NCBI RefSeq assembly: GCF_001665235.1
Contig: NZ_LZSC01000081.1
Location: 1-64,000 of the forward strand
Source of the DNA: Mycobacterium sp. 1100029.7
GTDB taxonomy: Bacteria > Actinomycetota > Actinomycetes > Mycobacteriales > Mycobacteriaceae
Reading direction: 5' to 3'
DNA: 64,000 nucleotides
Of this stretch, positions 1 to 8,296 are shown one piece after another. Numbering within the stretch: the stretch's first letter is position 1; every line of letters begins with the position of its first letter. The position numbers and the translations under genes are program-made. The notes under the pieces were generated by a model. The model had not been told where the DNA came from and did no database searches. It saw only the letters and a list, made by a program, of their open reading frames with translations.

Positions 1-1
1 G

Positions 2-523
2 ACCGCGATCGTCAAGGCGCAGTACAAGGCCGAGGTGGACAAGGCTCAGGCCGAAGCCGCGCAGGCCGGCCCGCTGGCCGAGGCCGAGGCGCAGCGCGAG
101 GTGCTACAGATGCGGACCGAGCTGGCCCAGCGGGCCGCCGAGCTGCGCCAGCAGGAGTTGGTCGCCGAGGTGGTCAAGCCCGCGGAGGCCGAAGCGGAGC
201 GAGTCCGCATCCTGGCGGTGGCCGACGCGGAGAAGATGAAGATTCAGGCCGAAGCCGCGGCGTCGAACAACCGAGTCGCGTTGGACCAGGCGCTGATCGA
301 GCAGCTGCCGCAGATTGTCGAGAAGGCCGCGATCGGCCTGTCGAACTCCAACCTGACGGTGCTCAACGGCGCCGACGGCCTCAGCCAGGTGGCCGCCGGG
401 CTGGTGTCACAGGGCATGGCTATCTACGAGGCGCTGCGCGGCCAGGTCGTCGACTACGACGACGCGGAGCCTTCGCTGGTTGCCAATGGTGAGAATTCGA
501 ATTCGACTGTGCCGCAACGCTAG
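2..523 (+). CDS. Flotillin/SPFH-family protein, C-terminal part (5' end outside window)
   Basis: The frame is open from base 2, so the gene enters from the left edge and only its last 173 residues are visible. The visible part is the alanine/glutamate-rich helical region typical of flotillins, with EAEAQRE, AEAEAERVRI and KMKIQAEAA runs expected to form a coiled coil. It is followed by a less charged C-terminal segment (QALIEQLPQIVEKAAIG) and a short polar tail. Flotillins are membrane-associated scaffold proteins that oligomerise on lipid domains. The SPFH/band-7 domain would lie upstream and cannot be checked. The stop codon overlaps the convergent PPE gene's stop by 4 bases. Confidence 0.85.
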   Translation, partial: TAIVKAQYKAEVDKAQAEAAQAGPLAEAEAQREVLQMRTELAQRAAELRQQELVAEVVKPAEAEAERVRILAVADAEKMKIQAEAAASNNRVALDQALIEQLPQIVEKAAIGLSNSNLTVLNGADGLSQVAAGLVSQGMAIYEALRGQVVDYDDAEPSLVANGENSNSTVPQR

Positions 524-3500
524 TCGCCGCTGAAGGTCAGTTCGTCCCACAGCACATGAGCTAGGTCGTCGCGTCGCACATCGGAGAACGCACCGGCGTC
601 TGGCTGCGGTTGGATTCCCGAGAGTCCTGAGAGTCCCGACGTTCCCGACAGGCCCGGTGAAGCCGCCAAGCCGACAGGGGCCGACGGACCAGGAGGGCTT
701 GGTGGCCCCGCCGGAGCGACAAATGCCTCGCCGATCAGACCGTGCGGCCCGTACGAGCCGCCATGCCCGAGGGTAATCGCCTCACCGGGGCCGATTGTGA
801 AGGTGCCGCCATGCTGGATCGGCACGGTGGCTCCCGTGTTGACCGTCAGATATGCGCCGTCGTTGATCGTCAATGTGGTGCCGTTGCCCACGGTCAAAAT
901 GCTGGTGCCGTTGAGTGTGGTGGTGCCGCCGCTGTTGATGACGAGCGTGCCGTCGATGTTGAGGTTGAGGGAGGCGTCGCTGACGGCGAGGGTGCCGCCA
1001 CTGTTGACGGTCAGCGTCCCGCCATCGGACAGGGTGCCGCCACCGGTCACGGTCAGGCTGCCGGTGTCAATGCCACCCGTACTCACGGTCAGCGTGCCGT
1101 AGTGGCCGACGGTGAGCGTCCCACCGTCGGACAAGGTGCCGCCACCGGTCACGGTGAGCATGTTCTGGTCCGTGAGCACTCCGCCGGAGTTGATGATGAC
1201 CGTCCCGCTGTCGTTCAAACTACTGGCGAGGCCGATGTTGACCGTGCCGCTGTCGGACAGGACGCCGCCATGGGCGACGTCGAGAGGGAAGCCCGCGTTC
1301 AGCAGGCCGCCATGCTCGACAATCAAGGTCCCGGAGTCGGTGAAGGTGGTGGCGACGCCGTTGGCGTCGACGATGCCACCGTTTTCGATCGTGAAGATGC
1401 CCCCTGGCTCGATGAGCAGCGTGCTGTAGCCGCCGTTGCTAAATGTGCCGGCGACGTTGATCTGCCCGCCCTCGTTCACGGTCACCGTGCCGAATTCGAC
1501 CAGATTGCCGCCACTGGTGACGTTCAGGGTGCCGGTGTCGGTACCACCGGTACTCACCGTCAGGAGGCTGTTGTGGTTGACCTGGAGGGCGAAGAACGAA
1601 CTCCCGCCGTCGTTTAGGGTGCCGCCACCAGTGACCGTGAGACTGCCGGAATCGGTACCGAAGAGAGTGCCGACGTTGAGCGTGCCGCCGCTGTTGAGCG
1701 TGACCGTCCCGCTGTCGGTCAAGGTGCCGCCACCGGTCATAAGGAGACTGCCGGTGTCACCGGGAGCCGTGGTGCCGATGGTCAGGGTGCCGCCATGGCC
1801 GACGGTGAGCGTTCCCCCGTCGGTCAGCGTGCCGCCGCCGGTCACCGTGAGGCCGCCGGTGTCAGTGCCACCCGTGCTCACCGTCAGGGCGCCGCCGCTG
1901 TTCACCGTGACCGTGCCGCCGTCGGACAGGGTGCCTCCCCCGGTCACCGTGAGGCTGCCGGTGTCACCGGTGACAGTGGCGTCGCTGATGGTGAGGGAGC
2001 CGCCGCTGTTCACCGTGAGCGTCCCACCGTCGGACAAGGTGCCGCCGCCGGTCACCGTCAGCGACCCGGAGTCGTTGATGACGCCACCACCGCTGATGGT
2101 CAGGTTGCCGGCGTCGATGAGAGTGCCGTGGTAAGTACCGCTGAGGGTTAACGTTCCGGCGTCGGTCAGGGTGCCACCGGAATTTACCGTCAAGGTGCCA
2201 AGTTCGGTCATCTTGCTGCCGGCGTCGATGGTCAGCGTGCCGCCATCCATGACGGTGACGGTGCCGCCGAGGCCCACGCTGCCGGTGCTGCCGTCGTCGA
2301 TGACGAACGCGCCGGAGTCGACCAGAGTGCCGCCGTTGCCGAAGCTGCCCCCGTTTTCGACCGTGAAGGTGCCGCCGGAGTCGATCGTCAGGGTGCACTG
2401 GAAGTTGGTACCGACCTGGCCAGAGATGTTGAACGCCCCGCCGTCGCCAATGGTCACGGAGCCGGTCATGGTGCCGATCGAGCCGTGGTTGACGTTGACG
2501 GTGCCGGCGTCGATGAAGGTGCTGCCGGGGTAAGTGGACCATTGGCTGTTGAACGTGAGCGTCCCGCCGTGGCTCACGGTGAGGGTGCCGCCATCGAGGA
2601 CCTGGAAATTACCGCTGCTGGTCAGCGAGCCACCGTTGGCAACGGTCAGGCTGCCGGTGTCACCGGTCGTGACCGTGCTGACGTGGAGGGTGCCGCCGGG
2701 GTTGACGGTGAGCGTCCCGCCGTCAGACAAGCTGCCCCCGCCGGTCACGGTCAGGCCGCCGGTGTCGGTGCCGCCCGTGCTCACGGTCAGGGTGCCGCCG
2801 GGGTTGACGGTGACGGTGCCCGCGTCGGTCAGGGTGCCGCCGCCGGTCACCGTCAGGCTGCCGGTGTCACCGGTGACTGTGGCGTCGCTGACGGTGAGGG
2901 TGCCGCCGCTGTTGACGGTCACCGTCCCGCCATCGGACAGGCTGCCGCCACCGGTCACGGTCAGGCTGCCCGTGTCACCGGACGTGGTGATGGCGACGGT
3001 GAGGGTATGGCCGCTGCTGACCGTCAGCGTTCCGCCATCGGACAAGCTGCCGCCACCGGTCACGGTCAGGGTGCCGGAGTCGGTGAGCGTGCCGCCGCTG
3101 GTGACGGTCACATGGCCGGCGTTGACGAGAGCGCCTGCGACGCCGTGGTTGTCGAGCTGCAACAAGCCGGCGTCGGTCAGGGTGCCGCCGGAGTTCACCG
3201 TCAAAGTGCCGGACTCGAGCAGCTGACCGCCACTGTCAACGGTCAGCACGCCGCCATCGGTGACGGTCACGCTGCCGCCAAAGAACGTGGAGCCGCCATC
3301 GTCGACAGTCACCGTGCCCGAGTCGATTACGGTGCCGCTCGCGTTCAGGAATGCGCCCCCGTTCTCGACCGTCAACGTGCCGCCATGCGCGATAGTCAGT
3401 GTGCTGCTGGGGTTGACCGTGATGTCGCCGAAGTCGTTGAATACCCCACCGTCGGTCACCGTCTCGGTGCCGAAAAAGCCACCGACTTGGTTCGCGTTGA

Positions 3501-6500
3501 CGTTGACGATGCCGGAGTCGGTGAGGATCGCGTCGGGCCTGATCGTGAATTGGCCGTTAAACGTCAGCGTCCCACCGTGATTCACGCCCAGGATGCCGCC
3601 CTCGGCGACGGTGAAGTTGTTGCTGTTACTAGTCAGCGTGCCACCGCTGGCAACGGTCAGACTGCCCGAGTCACCGGCCGTGACGCTGCTGACATTGACG
3701 GTGCCACCGCTGTTGACCGTCAGCGTCCCGCTGTCGGACAGGGTGCCGCCGCCGGTGATGGTGAGGCTGTTGCCGGTATCGCCGACCGTGGTGCTGCCTA
3801 CGGTGAGCGTGCCGCCGGGGTTGATCGTGGCCGTCCCGCCGTCGGCCAGAGTGCCGCCACCGGTCACCGTAAGGCTGCCGGTATTGGTGCCACTCGTGCC
3901 GACCGTGAGCGTGCCGCCACTGTTCACGGTGATCGTCCCCGCGTCGGACACACTCCCGCCGACCGTGAGGCTGCCGGAGTTGGTGCCAGCCGTGCCAACG
4001 GTGACGGCACCTCCGTGGCTGACCGTGAGACTGCCGCCGCTGTCGACCGTCAGCGCGCCGCCTTGCGTGATTGCGACGGTGTTGCCGGACGGGATGCTGA
4101 GGGCGCCGCCGTTACTGACCTCGATAGTCCCGCCGGGGGCACTGAGTGTGGTGTTGGTCGGGAGGTTGACGGTGATGCCGTTGGTGAACGTGCCGCCGCT
4201 GTTCACGGTGATGGTGTTGGTGCTGAAGAGCTGGACGGAAGAGCCGCTGTTGAGCGTGACGGCGCCGGAGTCGCTGAGCGAGCTGGTGTTCATCGAGAAT
4301 TGGCCGCCGTTGAAGACAAGGCTGCCACCGTTGTTGACGGTCAGGGAGCCGGCACCGACGGAGAGCTGGCCGCTGCTGACCGTGATGGAGCCGCTGTCGC
4401 TCAGGCTGCCGCCGTTGAAGGCGAGACTGCTGCCGCTGAGAGTGACCTGGCCGCCGCTGTCGACGGTAAGAGTGCCGCCGGTGTTAACGGTGTTGAAGCT
4501 GCTGCCGTTGAGGGCGAGCTGGCCACCAGAGCTGACGGTGAGATCACCGCTGACATTCACCGAACCTGCTGTGACGTTAGGAACGCCGGTGGTGATCGAT
4601 CCGCCGTCGACGACGTCGCCGCCGGAGTCGATGCTGAGGCCGCCGAAGTTCAGGGCGACCGTGCCGCCGCTGTTGACGTTAAGGGCACCACCGCTGTGGA
4701 CGGCGATGTCGCCCTGGTTGAAACCCACGCCCGCAGTGATCGTGCCGCCGCTGTTGACGTTGACCGTCCCGCTATCGGACAGGGTGGCGCCGTTCAAGGT
4801 GAGGCCGCCGGTGTCACCGGTCACGGTGGCATTGCTGACGTTCAGAGTGCCACCGCTATTGACCGTCAGACTGCCGCTGTCGGTCAGGCTGCCGCCGCCA
4901 GTCACGGTCAGGGTGCCGCTATTGACGGTGGTGGTGCCGATGTTGAGGGTGCCGCCGCTGTTGACCGTCATCGTCCCGCCGTCGGACAGGCTGCCGCCCC
5001 CAGTCAGAGTCAGAGCGCCCGTGTCACCCGGGACGATGGCGCTGTTGCTGACGGTAAGGCCGCCGCCGGCGTCGACGGTCACGGTGCCGCCGTTGACGGT
5101 GAGGGTGCCGCCACCGGTCAGGGTCAGGCTACCGGTGTCACCGGTGATGCTGGCGTCGCTGATCGTGAGGACGCCGCCACTGTTGACCGTCAGCGTGCCG
5201 GCGTCAGACAGCGCACCGCCACCGGTCACGGTGAGGGCGCCGGTGTCGCCGGCCCCTGTGCTCACGGTGAGCGCGCCACCGTGCGCGACCGTCACAGCGC
5301 CGGCGTCCGACAGTGTTCCCTGGGCGGTAAGGGTGAGGGTGCCACTGTCGGACAGGGTGGAGTAGACGGTGACGGTGCCTTGGTCGATCACCGAGCCCCC
5401 GGCGTCGATGATCAGCGCGTGGTCGACGGTCAGCAGACCACCCTGCTGGACGATGATGCTGCCGCCGCTTTGGATCTCGGTCCCGCCGACGGGGACGGTG
5501 TAGGCAAAGCCGTTCGTGACGGTGATGGTTTGCCCGTTGGTGATGACGCTCGGCAGTTCGGGGTCGATGTAGGTGACGCCGTTGATGGTGACGGTGGGCT
5601 CGGAGGCCGCCGCCGACTGCGTGGAAGCGGCGGGCGTGGCTGACTGCGTCGAGGCGGCGGGCGTGGCCGACTGCGTCGAGGCGGTAGGCGTGGCCGATTG
5701 CGGCGTGGTGGTCGTTGGCGAGGTGGTCGTCGGCGCAGCCGACTTGGGCGAGGCGACCTGGGCGCCCGTCTGGGAGGCGACGGTCGTCGCCGGCTGATTG
5801 GAGGCTGCCGGGGCAGCCGACTGCGGCGTGGTGGTCGTCGGCGTTACGGATTGCGGCGAGGTGGCGGTCGGCGTGACCGACTGCGGCGTAGTGGTCGTCG
5901 GCGAGGTGGTCGTCGGCGTGACGGATTGCGGCGAGGTGGCGGTCGGCGTGAGTTGTTGCGCGATCGGCACACACAGCTGCTGGGTCTCCTGGGCCGAGCC
6001 CAACTGCTGGGCCGCGATCGACGTCAGCTGTTGACTCTCTGAACTAGACACCAGCTGCTGCTGACCCGCGGCGGTCGAGGTGAGTTGCTGCTGAATTACC
6101 GATTGTGCTTGCGAGCCAACGGTATTCGCGGTGCTTTGGGCGACCGCGCCGCTCTGCGCATTCTGACCCGCCGGGTTGGTGGTCTGCGGCGGCTCGTCAT
6201 ATGACTGCAAGGCGCTGGCGGCCGCCGCGTCAACGGCGTAGCCGTACATCGCGACCGCGTCCTGGACCCACATCTGCATGTACTGGGCCTCGGTCGCCGC
6301 GATCGCCGGAGTGTTCTGCCCGAAGAAATTGGTTGCGATCAACGCCATCAACTGTGCGCGGTTCGCCGCGATCAACGGCGGCGGCACGGTCATCAGATAC
6401 GCCGCATCATAGGCAGCGGCAGCCGCGTACGCCTGCGTCGCCGTCACTCCGGCCTGGGCCGCGGCGGCAGTCAGCCATGCCACATAGGGTGCCGCCGCCG

Positions 6501-6699
6501 CGCTCATCGCCAGCGACGACGGCCCGAACCACGCCAGGCCCGTCAAGCCGGTTAGCTCCGATGAATAGCCCGCTGCTGCCGCTTCGAGTTGGGCGGCCAC
6601 CATGTCCCACGCCGCCGCGGCGGCCAGCAAGGGACCGGATCCCGGGCCGGTGTACATCAGGCCCGAGTTGACCTCTGGGGGCAGCAACCCAAAGTCCAT
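520..6699 (-). CDS. Giant PPE-family protein with a long beta-strand-repeat C-terminal domain
   Basis: This 2059-residue protein starts with a clear PPE domain (about residues 1-170): Pro7-Pro8-Glu9, alanine-rich helices and the WxG turn W57-F58-G59. PPE domains pair with PE proteins and are exported by type VII (ESX) systems. Residues about 175-383 are a low-complexity linker rich in Gln, Thr, Ser and Pro (QQQL, TTTTP and ATSPQSV units). Residues about 384-1975 are dozens of short Gly-Gly-turn/beta-strand units such as GGTLTVNSGG and GGGSLSDGGTLTV. These are expected to form a right-handed beta-helix like autotransporter adhesin passengers, and they are not the NxGxGNxG (MPTR) or PGRS repeats usual in mycobacteria. 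The last 80 residues are Pro/Gly-rich and end in an acidic motif (WDELTFSGD). No intact PE gene is adjacent. The start is the canonical MDFGLLPPE. Confidence 0.9.
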   Translation of the reverse strand: MDFGLLPPEVNSGLMYTGPGSGPLLAAAAAWDMVAAQLEAAAAGYSSELTGLTGLAWFGPSSLAMSAAAAPYVAWLTAAAAQAGVTATQAYAAAAAYDAAYLMTVPPPLIAANRAQLMALIATNFFGQNTPAIAATEAQYMQMWVQDAVAMYGYAVDAAAASALQSYDEPPQTTNPAGQNAQSGAVAQSTANTVGSQAQSVIQQQLTSTAAGQQQLVSSSESQQLTSIAAQQLGSAQETQQLCVPIAQQLTPTATSPQSVTPTTTSPTTTTPQSVTPTATSPQSVTPTTTTPQSAAPAASNQPATTVASQTGAQVASPKSAAPTTTSPTTTTPQSATPTASTQSATPAASTQSATPAASTQSAAASEPTVTINGVTYIDPELPSVITNGQTITVTNGFAYTVPVGGTEIQSGGSIIVQQGGLLTVDHALIIDAGGSVIDQGTVTVYSTLSDSGTLTLTAQGTLSDAGAVTVAHGGALTVSTGAGDTGALTVTGGGALSDAGTLTVNSGGVLTISDASITGDTGSLTLTGGGTLTVNGGTVTVDAGGGLTVSNSAIVPGDTGALTLTGGGSLSDGGTMTVNSGGTLNIGTTTVNSGTLTVTGGGSLTDSGSLTVNSGGTLNVSNATVTGDTGGLTLNGATLSDSGTVNVNSGGTITAGVGFNQGDIAVHSGGALNVNSGGTVALNFGGLSIDSGGDVVDGGSITTGVPNVTAGSVNVSGDLTVSSGGQLALNGSSFNTVNTGGTLTVDSGGQVTLSGSSLAFNGGSLSDSGSITVSSGQLSVGAGSLTVNNGGSLVFNGGQFSMNTSSLSDSGAVTLNSGSSVQLFSTNTITVNSGGTFTNGITVNLPTNTTLSAPGGTIEVSNGGALSIPSGNTVAITQGGALTVDSGGSLTVSHGGAVTVGTAGTNSGSLTVGGSVSDAGTITVNSGGTLTVGTSGTNTGSLTVTGGGTLADGGTATINPGGTLTVGSTTVGDTGNSLTITGGGTLSDSGTLTVNSGGTVNVSSVTAGDSGSLTVASGGTLTSNSNNFTVAEGGILGVNHGGTLTFNGQFTIRPDAILTDSGIVNVNANQVGGFFGTETVTDGGVFNDFGDITVNPSSTLTIAHGGTLTVENGGAFLNASGTVIDSGTVTVDDGGSTFFGGSVTVTDGGVLTVDSGGQLLESGTLTVNSGGTLTDAGLLQLDNHGVAGALVNAGHVTVTSGGTLTDSGTLTVTGGGSLSDGGTLTVSSGHTLTVAITTSGDTGSLTVTGGGSLSDGGTVTVNSGGTLTVSDATVTGDTGSLTVTGGGTLTDAGTVTVNPGGTLTVSTGGTDTGGLTVTGGGSLSDGGTLTVNPGGTLHVSTVTTGDTGSLTVANGGSLTSSGNFQVLDGGTLTVSHGGTLTFNSQWSTYPGSTFIDAGTVNVNHGSIGTMTGSVTIGDGGAFNISGQVGTNFQCTLTIDSGGTFTVENGGSFGNGGTLVDSGAFVIDDGSTGSVGLGGTVTVMDGGTLTIDAGSKMTELGTLTVNSGGTLTDAGTLTLSGTYHGTLIDAGNLTISGGGVINDSGSLTVTGGGTLSDGGTLTVNSGGSLTISDATVTGDTGSLTVTGGGTLSDGGTVTVNSGGALTVSTGGTDTGGLTVTGGGTLTDGGTLTVGHGGTLTIGTTAPGDTGSLLMTGGGTLTDSGTVTLNSGGTLNVGTLFGTDSGSLTVTGGGTLNDGGSSFFALQVNHNSLLTVSTGGTDTGTLNVTSGGNLVEFGTVTVNEGGQINVAGTFSNGGYSTLLIEPGGIFTIENGGIVDANGVATTFTDSGTLIVEHGGLLNAGFPLDVAHGGVLSDSGTVNIGLASSLNDSGTVIINSGGVLTDQNMLTVTGGGTLSDGGTLTVGHYGTLTVSTGGIDTGSLTVTGGGTLSDGGTLTVNSGGTLAVSDASLNLNIDGTLVINSGGTTTLNGTSILTVGNGTTLTINDGAYLTVNTGATVPIQHGGTFTIGPGEAITLGHGGSYGPHGLIGEAFVAPAGPPSPPGPSAPVGLAASPGLSGTSGLSGLSGIQPQPDAGAFSDVRRDDLAHVLWDELTFSGD
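775..5550 (-). repeat. Degenerate tandem repeats encoding the beta-strand domain of the PPE protein
   Basis: On the plus strand the DNA cycles through near-identical blocks such as GTGCCGCCACCGGTCACGG followed by TCAGGCTGCCGGTGTC. They encode alternating GG-turn and TV/SL beta-strand units. Copies near 1.7-3.1 kb and 4.8-5.3 kb are the most similar to each other. The central part (about 3.2-4.7 kb) is more diverged. Such repeats are prone to recombination, slippage and assembly collapse. Confidence 0.85.
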
Positions 6700-6905
6700 A
6701 GCCGTGCTCTCCCGCTGAACGGTTCGCTGGCCCCCCGCAGCAAACGGAATTCTAACGCCTATCGAATGATGTTCATAGAAAACGCACCGAATAATCCTTC
6801 AGGTATGAAAAGGCGTAAACAATTGACCCGCACGACAATTCGTACCTCTGCCCCGCCGGCGCATGACTCGGCGCCAGACAAAACACCTGCGCCATTGAAT
6901 CAGGG

Positions 6906-6917
6906 TGTGCCGCAACG
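6906..6917 (+). repeat. Second copy of the flotillin/PPE junction sequence (duplication scar)
   Basis: The 12 bases TGTGCCGCAACG at 508-519 encode the last residues of the flotillin gene just before its stop. They recur exactly here, again followed by a TAA stop and by DNA resembling the 3' end of a PPE gene. This matches a tandem duplication of the segment spanning the flotillin 3' end and the PPE gene. Confidence 0.6.
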
Positions 6918-7135
6918 TTAATCGGCCGCGAAGTCCAGGTCGTCCCGCAGGGCGTCGAAAACCCCCCTGCCCCCGCAAACACCCTGCACCGCCGTCGCCC
7001 CCGGCTTGCGCGGCCGCGGCGTGCAACCACGCCAGATACGGGGCGGCCACGCCGCCGCAGCAACAAGCAAGGGCCCGGTCCCGGGAGCGGGGAAGTCGCC
7101 TCGGTCACGTTCGAGCCCCAAGCGTGAGTCCGTTG
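6918..7135 (-). pseudogene. Collapsed PPE gene remnant
   Basis: Three PPE-like pieces lie in order on the minus strand but in different frames. First is PGTGPLLVAAAAW (about 7047-7090, compare PGSGPLLAAAAAW in the intact neighbour). Next, after a deletion and frameshift, is VAAPYLAWLHAAAAQAG (about 7000-7050, compare AAAAPYVAWLTAAAAQAG). Last, after loss of everything between, is LRDDLDFAAD plus stop (6918-6950), which matches the neighbour's C-terminal LWDELTFSGD plus stop. No open frame covers the whole, so it is a decayed copy without the linker and repeat domain. The rest of the gap up to 7319 shows no credible gene. Confidence 0.7.
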
Positions 7136-7319
7136 CCCGTCGGTGCGGAAAGCGCCGTCGCCTGGTCGCGGGGCGCGTGTATAACCGATGACACGCGCTC
7201 GCCGGATATCGGTGGCGGCCGAGTTCGTGCGGTGCAACACTGAAGCACCACAAAATTCACCACCACGCAAATTGGGGCGCTCCGCGACAGGCGCGGGCAA
7301 CCGCGGAAGGTCGACGGAC

Positions 7320-7799
7320 GTGAGCAAAAAAGTCCAATCAGTGGCGGATGCGGCGCGGGAGAATCTGGCCGCGGAGCTCGACCGGCTGCGGCAGCGGCGT
7401 GAACAACTCGAGCTCGAAGTCAGAAACGACCGCGGCATGATCGGCGACCACGGCGACGCGGCCGAGGCCATCCAGCGCGCCGAGGAATTGGTCGTCCTGG
7501 CCGACCGGATCAACGAACTGGACCGTCGGGTGCGCACCGGGCCCACGCCCACGCACGACTCCGACACACTGCCCGGCGGCACCGAGGTGAAAGTCAAGTT
7601 CGCCGACGGCGAAGTCGTCACCATGCTCGTCATCTCGATCGTGGAAGAGACGCCGGCGGGGCGCGAAACCGAAACGCTGACCGCCCACAGCCCGCTGGCA
7701 CTGGCCCTGGTGGGCCACAAGGCCGGCGACACGGTCACCTACTCGACGCCCCAAGGCGAAACCCATGTCGAGCTGATCTCGGTGAAACTGCCCAAGTAG
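7320..7799 (+). CDS. GreA/GreB-like RNA polymerase-binding factor (Rv3788-like)
   Basis: The 159-residue protein has an N-terminal charged coiled coil (about residues 8-75, with DHGDAAEA near the tip) and a C-terminal FKBP-like Gre domain (about 85-159: LPGGTEVKVKF, VISIVEETP, GHKAGDTVTY). This is the layout of transcript-cleavage factors and their inhibitory relatives, which reach the RNA polymerase secondary channel. The M. tuberculosis homologue Rv3788 is, from memory, a regulator of this kind rather than a true cleavage factor. The GTG start at 7320 is chosen because GGAAGG lies 9 bases upstream and the homologue starts here. The 44-codon upstream extension of the frame has no family similarity. 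A hairpin terminator follows the stop. Confidence 0.88.
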   Translation: MSKKVQSVADAARENLAAELDRLRQRREQLELEVRNDRGMIGDHGDAAEAIQRAEELVVLADRINELDRRVRTGPTPTHDSDTLPGGTEVKVKFADGEVVTMLVISIVEETPAGRETETLTAHSPLALALVGHKAGDTVTYSTPQGETHVELISVKLPK

Positions 7800-7800
7800 C

Positions 7801-7824
7801 GCATCCCGGGGGACGCCGGGATGC
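7801..7824 (+). terminator. Hairpin terminator after the Gre-like gene
   Basis: A perfect 9-bp stem (GCATCCCGG and CCGGGATGC) with a 6-base loop begins one base after the TAG stop. No T-tract follows, which is common for mycobacterial terminators. It separates this gene from the gtrA-dprE1-emb operon. Confidence 0.7.
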
Positions 7825-7829
7825 CTCGA

Positions 7830-7835
7830 TAAACT
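7830..7835 (+). promoter_or_regulatory. Putative -10 element (TAAACT) for a leaderless gtrA transcript
   Basis: TAAACT fits the mycobacterial TANNNT -10 pattern and ends 6 bases before the ATG of the GtrA gene. Transcription would therefore begin at or next to the start codon. It lies directly after the upstream terminator, which suits a primary promoter of the gtrA-dprE1-dprE2-aftA-embC operon. Confidence 0.5.
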
Positions 7836-7841
7836 CCCCCC

Positions 7842-8264
7842 ATGCTTCCCCCCGAGCCGGCAACCGCGCCGGCGCGCCTGAGTCTGACCACGCAGATCAC
7901 GCGGTTCGTGGTGACCGGCGGGATGGCGGCCGTCGTTGATTTCGGCCTCTACATGCTGCTGTGGAAGGTCGCCGGCGTACAGGTCGACCTGTCCAAGGCC
8001 ATCAGCTTCGTCGTCGGCACCATCACCGCCTACCTGATCAATCGCCGATGGACCTTCCAGGCGGAGCCCAGCACCGCGCGCTTCGTCGCGGTCATGGTCC
8101 TCTACGGCATCACCTTCGCCGTGCAGGTCGGCCTCAACCACCTGTGCCTGGTGCTTTTGCACTATCAGGGGTGGGCGGCGATCGTCGCGTTCGTGATCGC
8201 CCAGGGCACCGCGACGGTCATCAACTTCATCGTGCAGCGAGTCGTAATCTTCCGCATTCACTGA
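7842..8264 (+). CDS. GtrA-family membrane protein (Rv3789-like)
   Basis: The 140-residue protein has about four hydrophobic segments (FVVTGGMAAVVDFGLYMLL, ISFVVGTITAYLI, FVAVMVLYGITFAV, IVAFVIAQGTATVINFIV) and the GtrA-type NRRWTF motif after the second. GtrA proteins are proposed flippases or anchors for polyprenyl-phosphate sugars. The M. tuberculosis homologue has been proposed to handle decaprenyl-phospho-arabinose or to recruit arabinogalactan enzymes. The position just before dprE1 supports a role in supplying the arabinose donor across the membrane. The N-terminus is about 20 residues longer than the annotated H37Rv protein. Confidence 0.9.
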   Translation: MLPPEPATAPARLSLTTQITRFVVTGGMAAVVDFGLYMLLWKVAGVQVDLSKAISFVVGTITAYLINRRWTFQAEPSTARFVAVMVLYGITFAVQVGLNHLCLVLLHYQGWAAIVAFVIAQGTATVINFIVQRVVIFRIH

Positions 8265-8296
8265 CCCCCTGCGGGTAAGCGGTACCCTCTTTGACG

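Noticed and set aside
2485..5643. 1052-codon open frame on the plus strand opposite the PPE repeats
   Set aside because: It mirrors the repetitive GC-rich PPE coding sequence, has no recognisable domain, and several other frames in the same block are also open. This is expected of an antisense shadow of tandem repeats.
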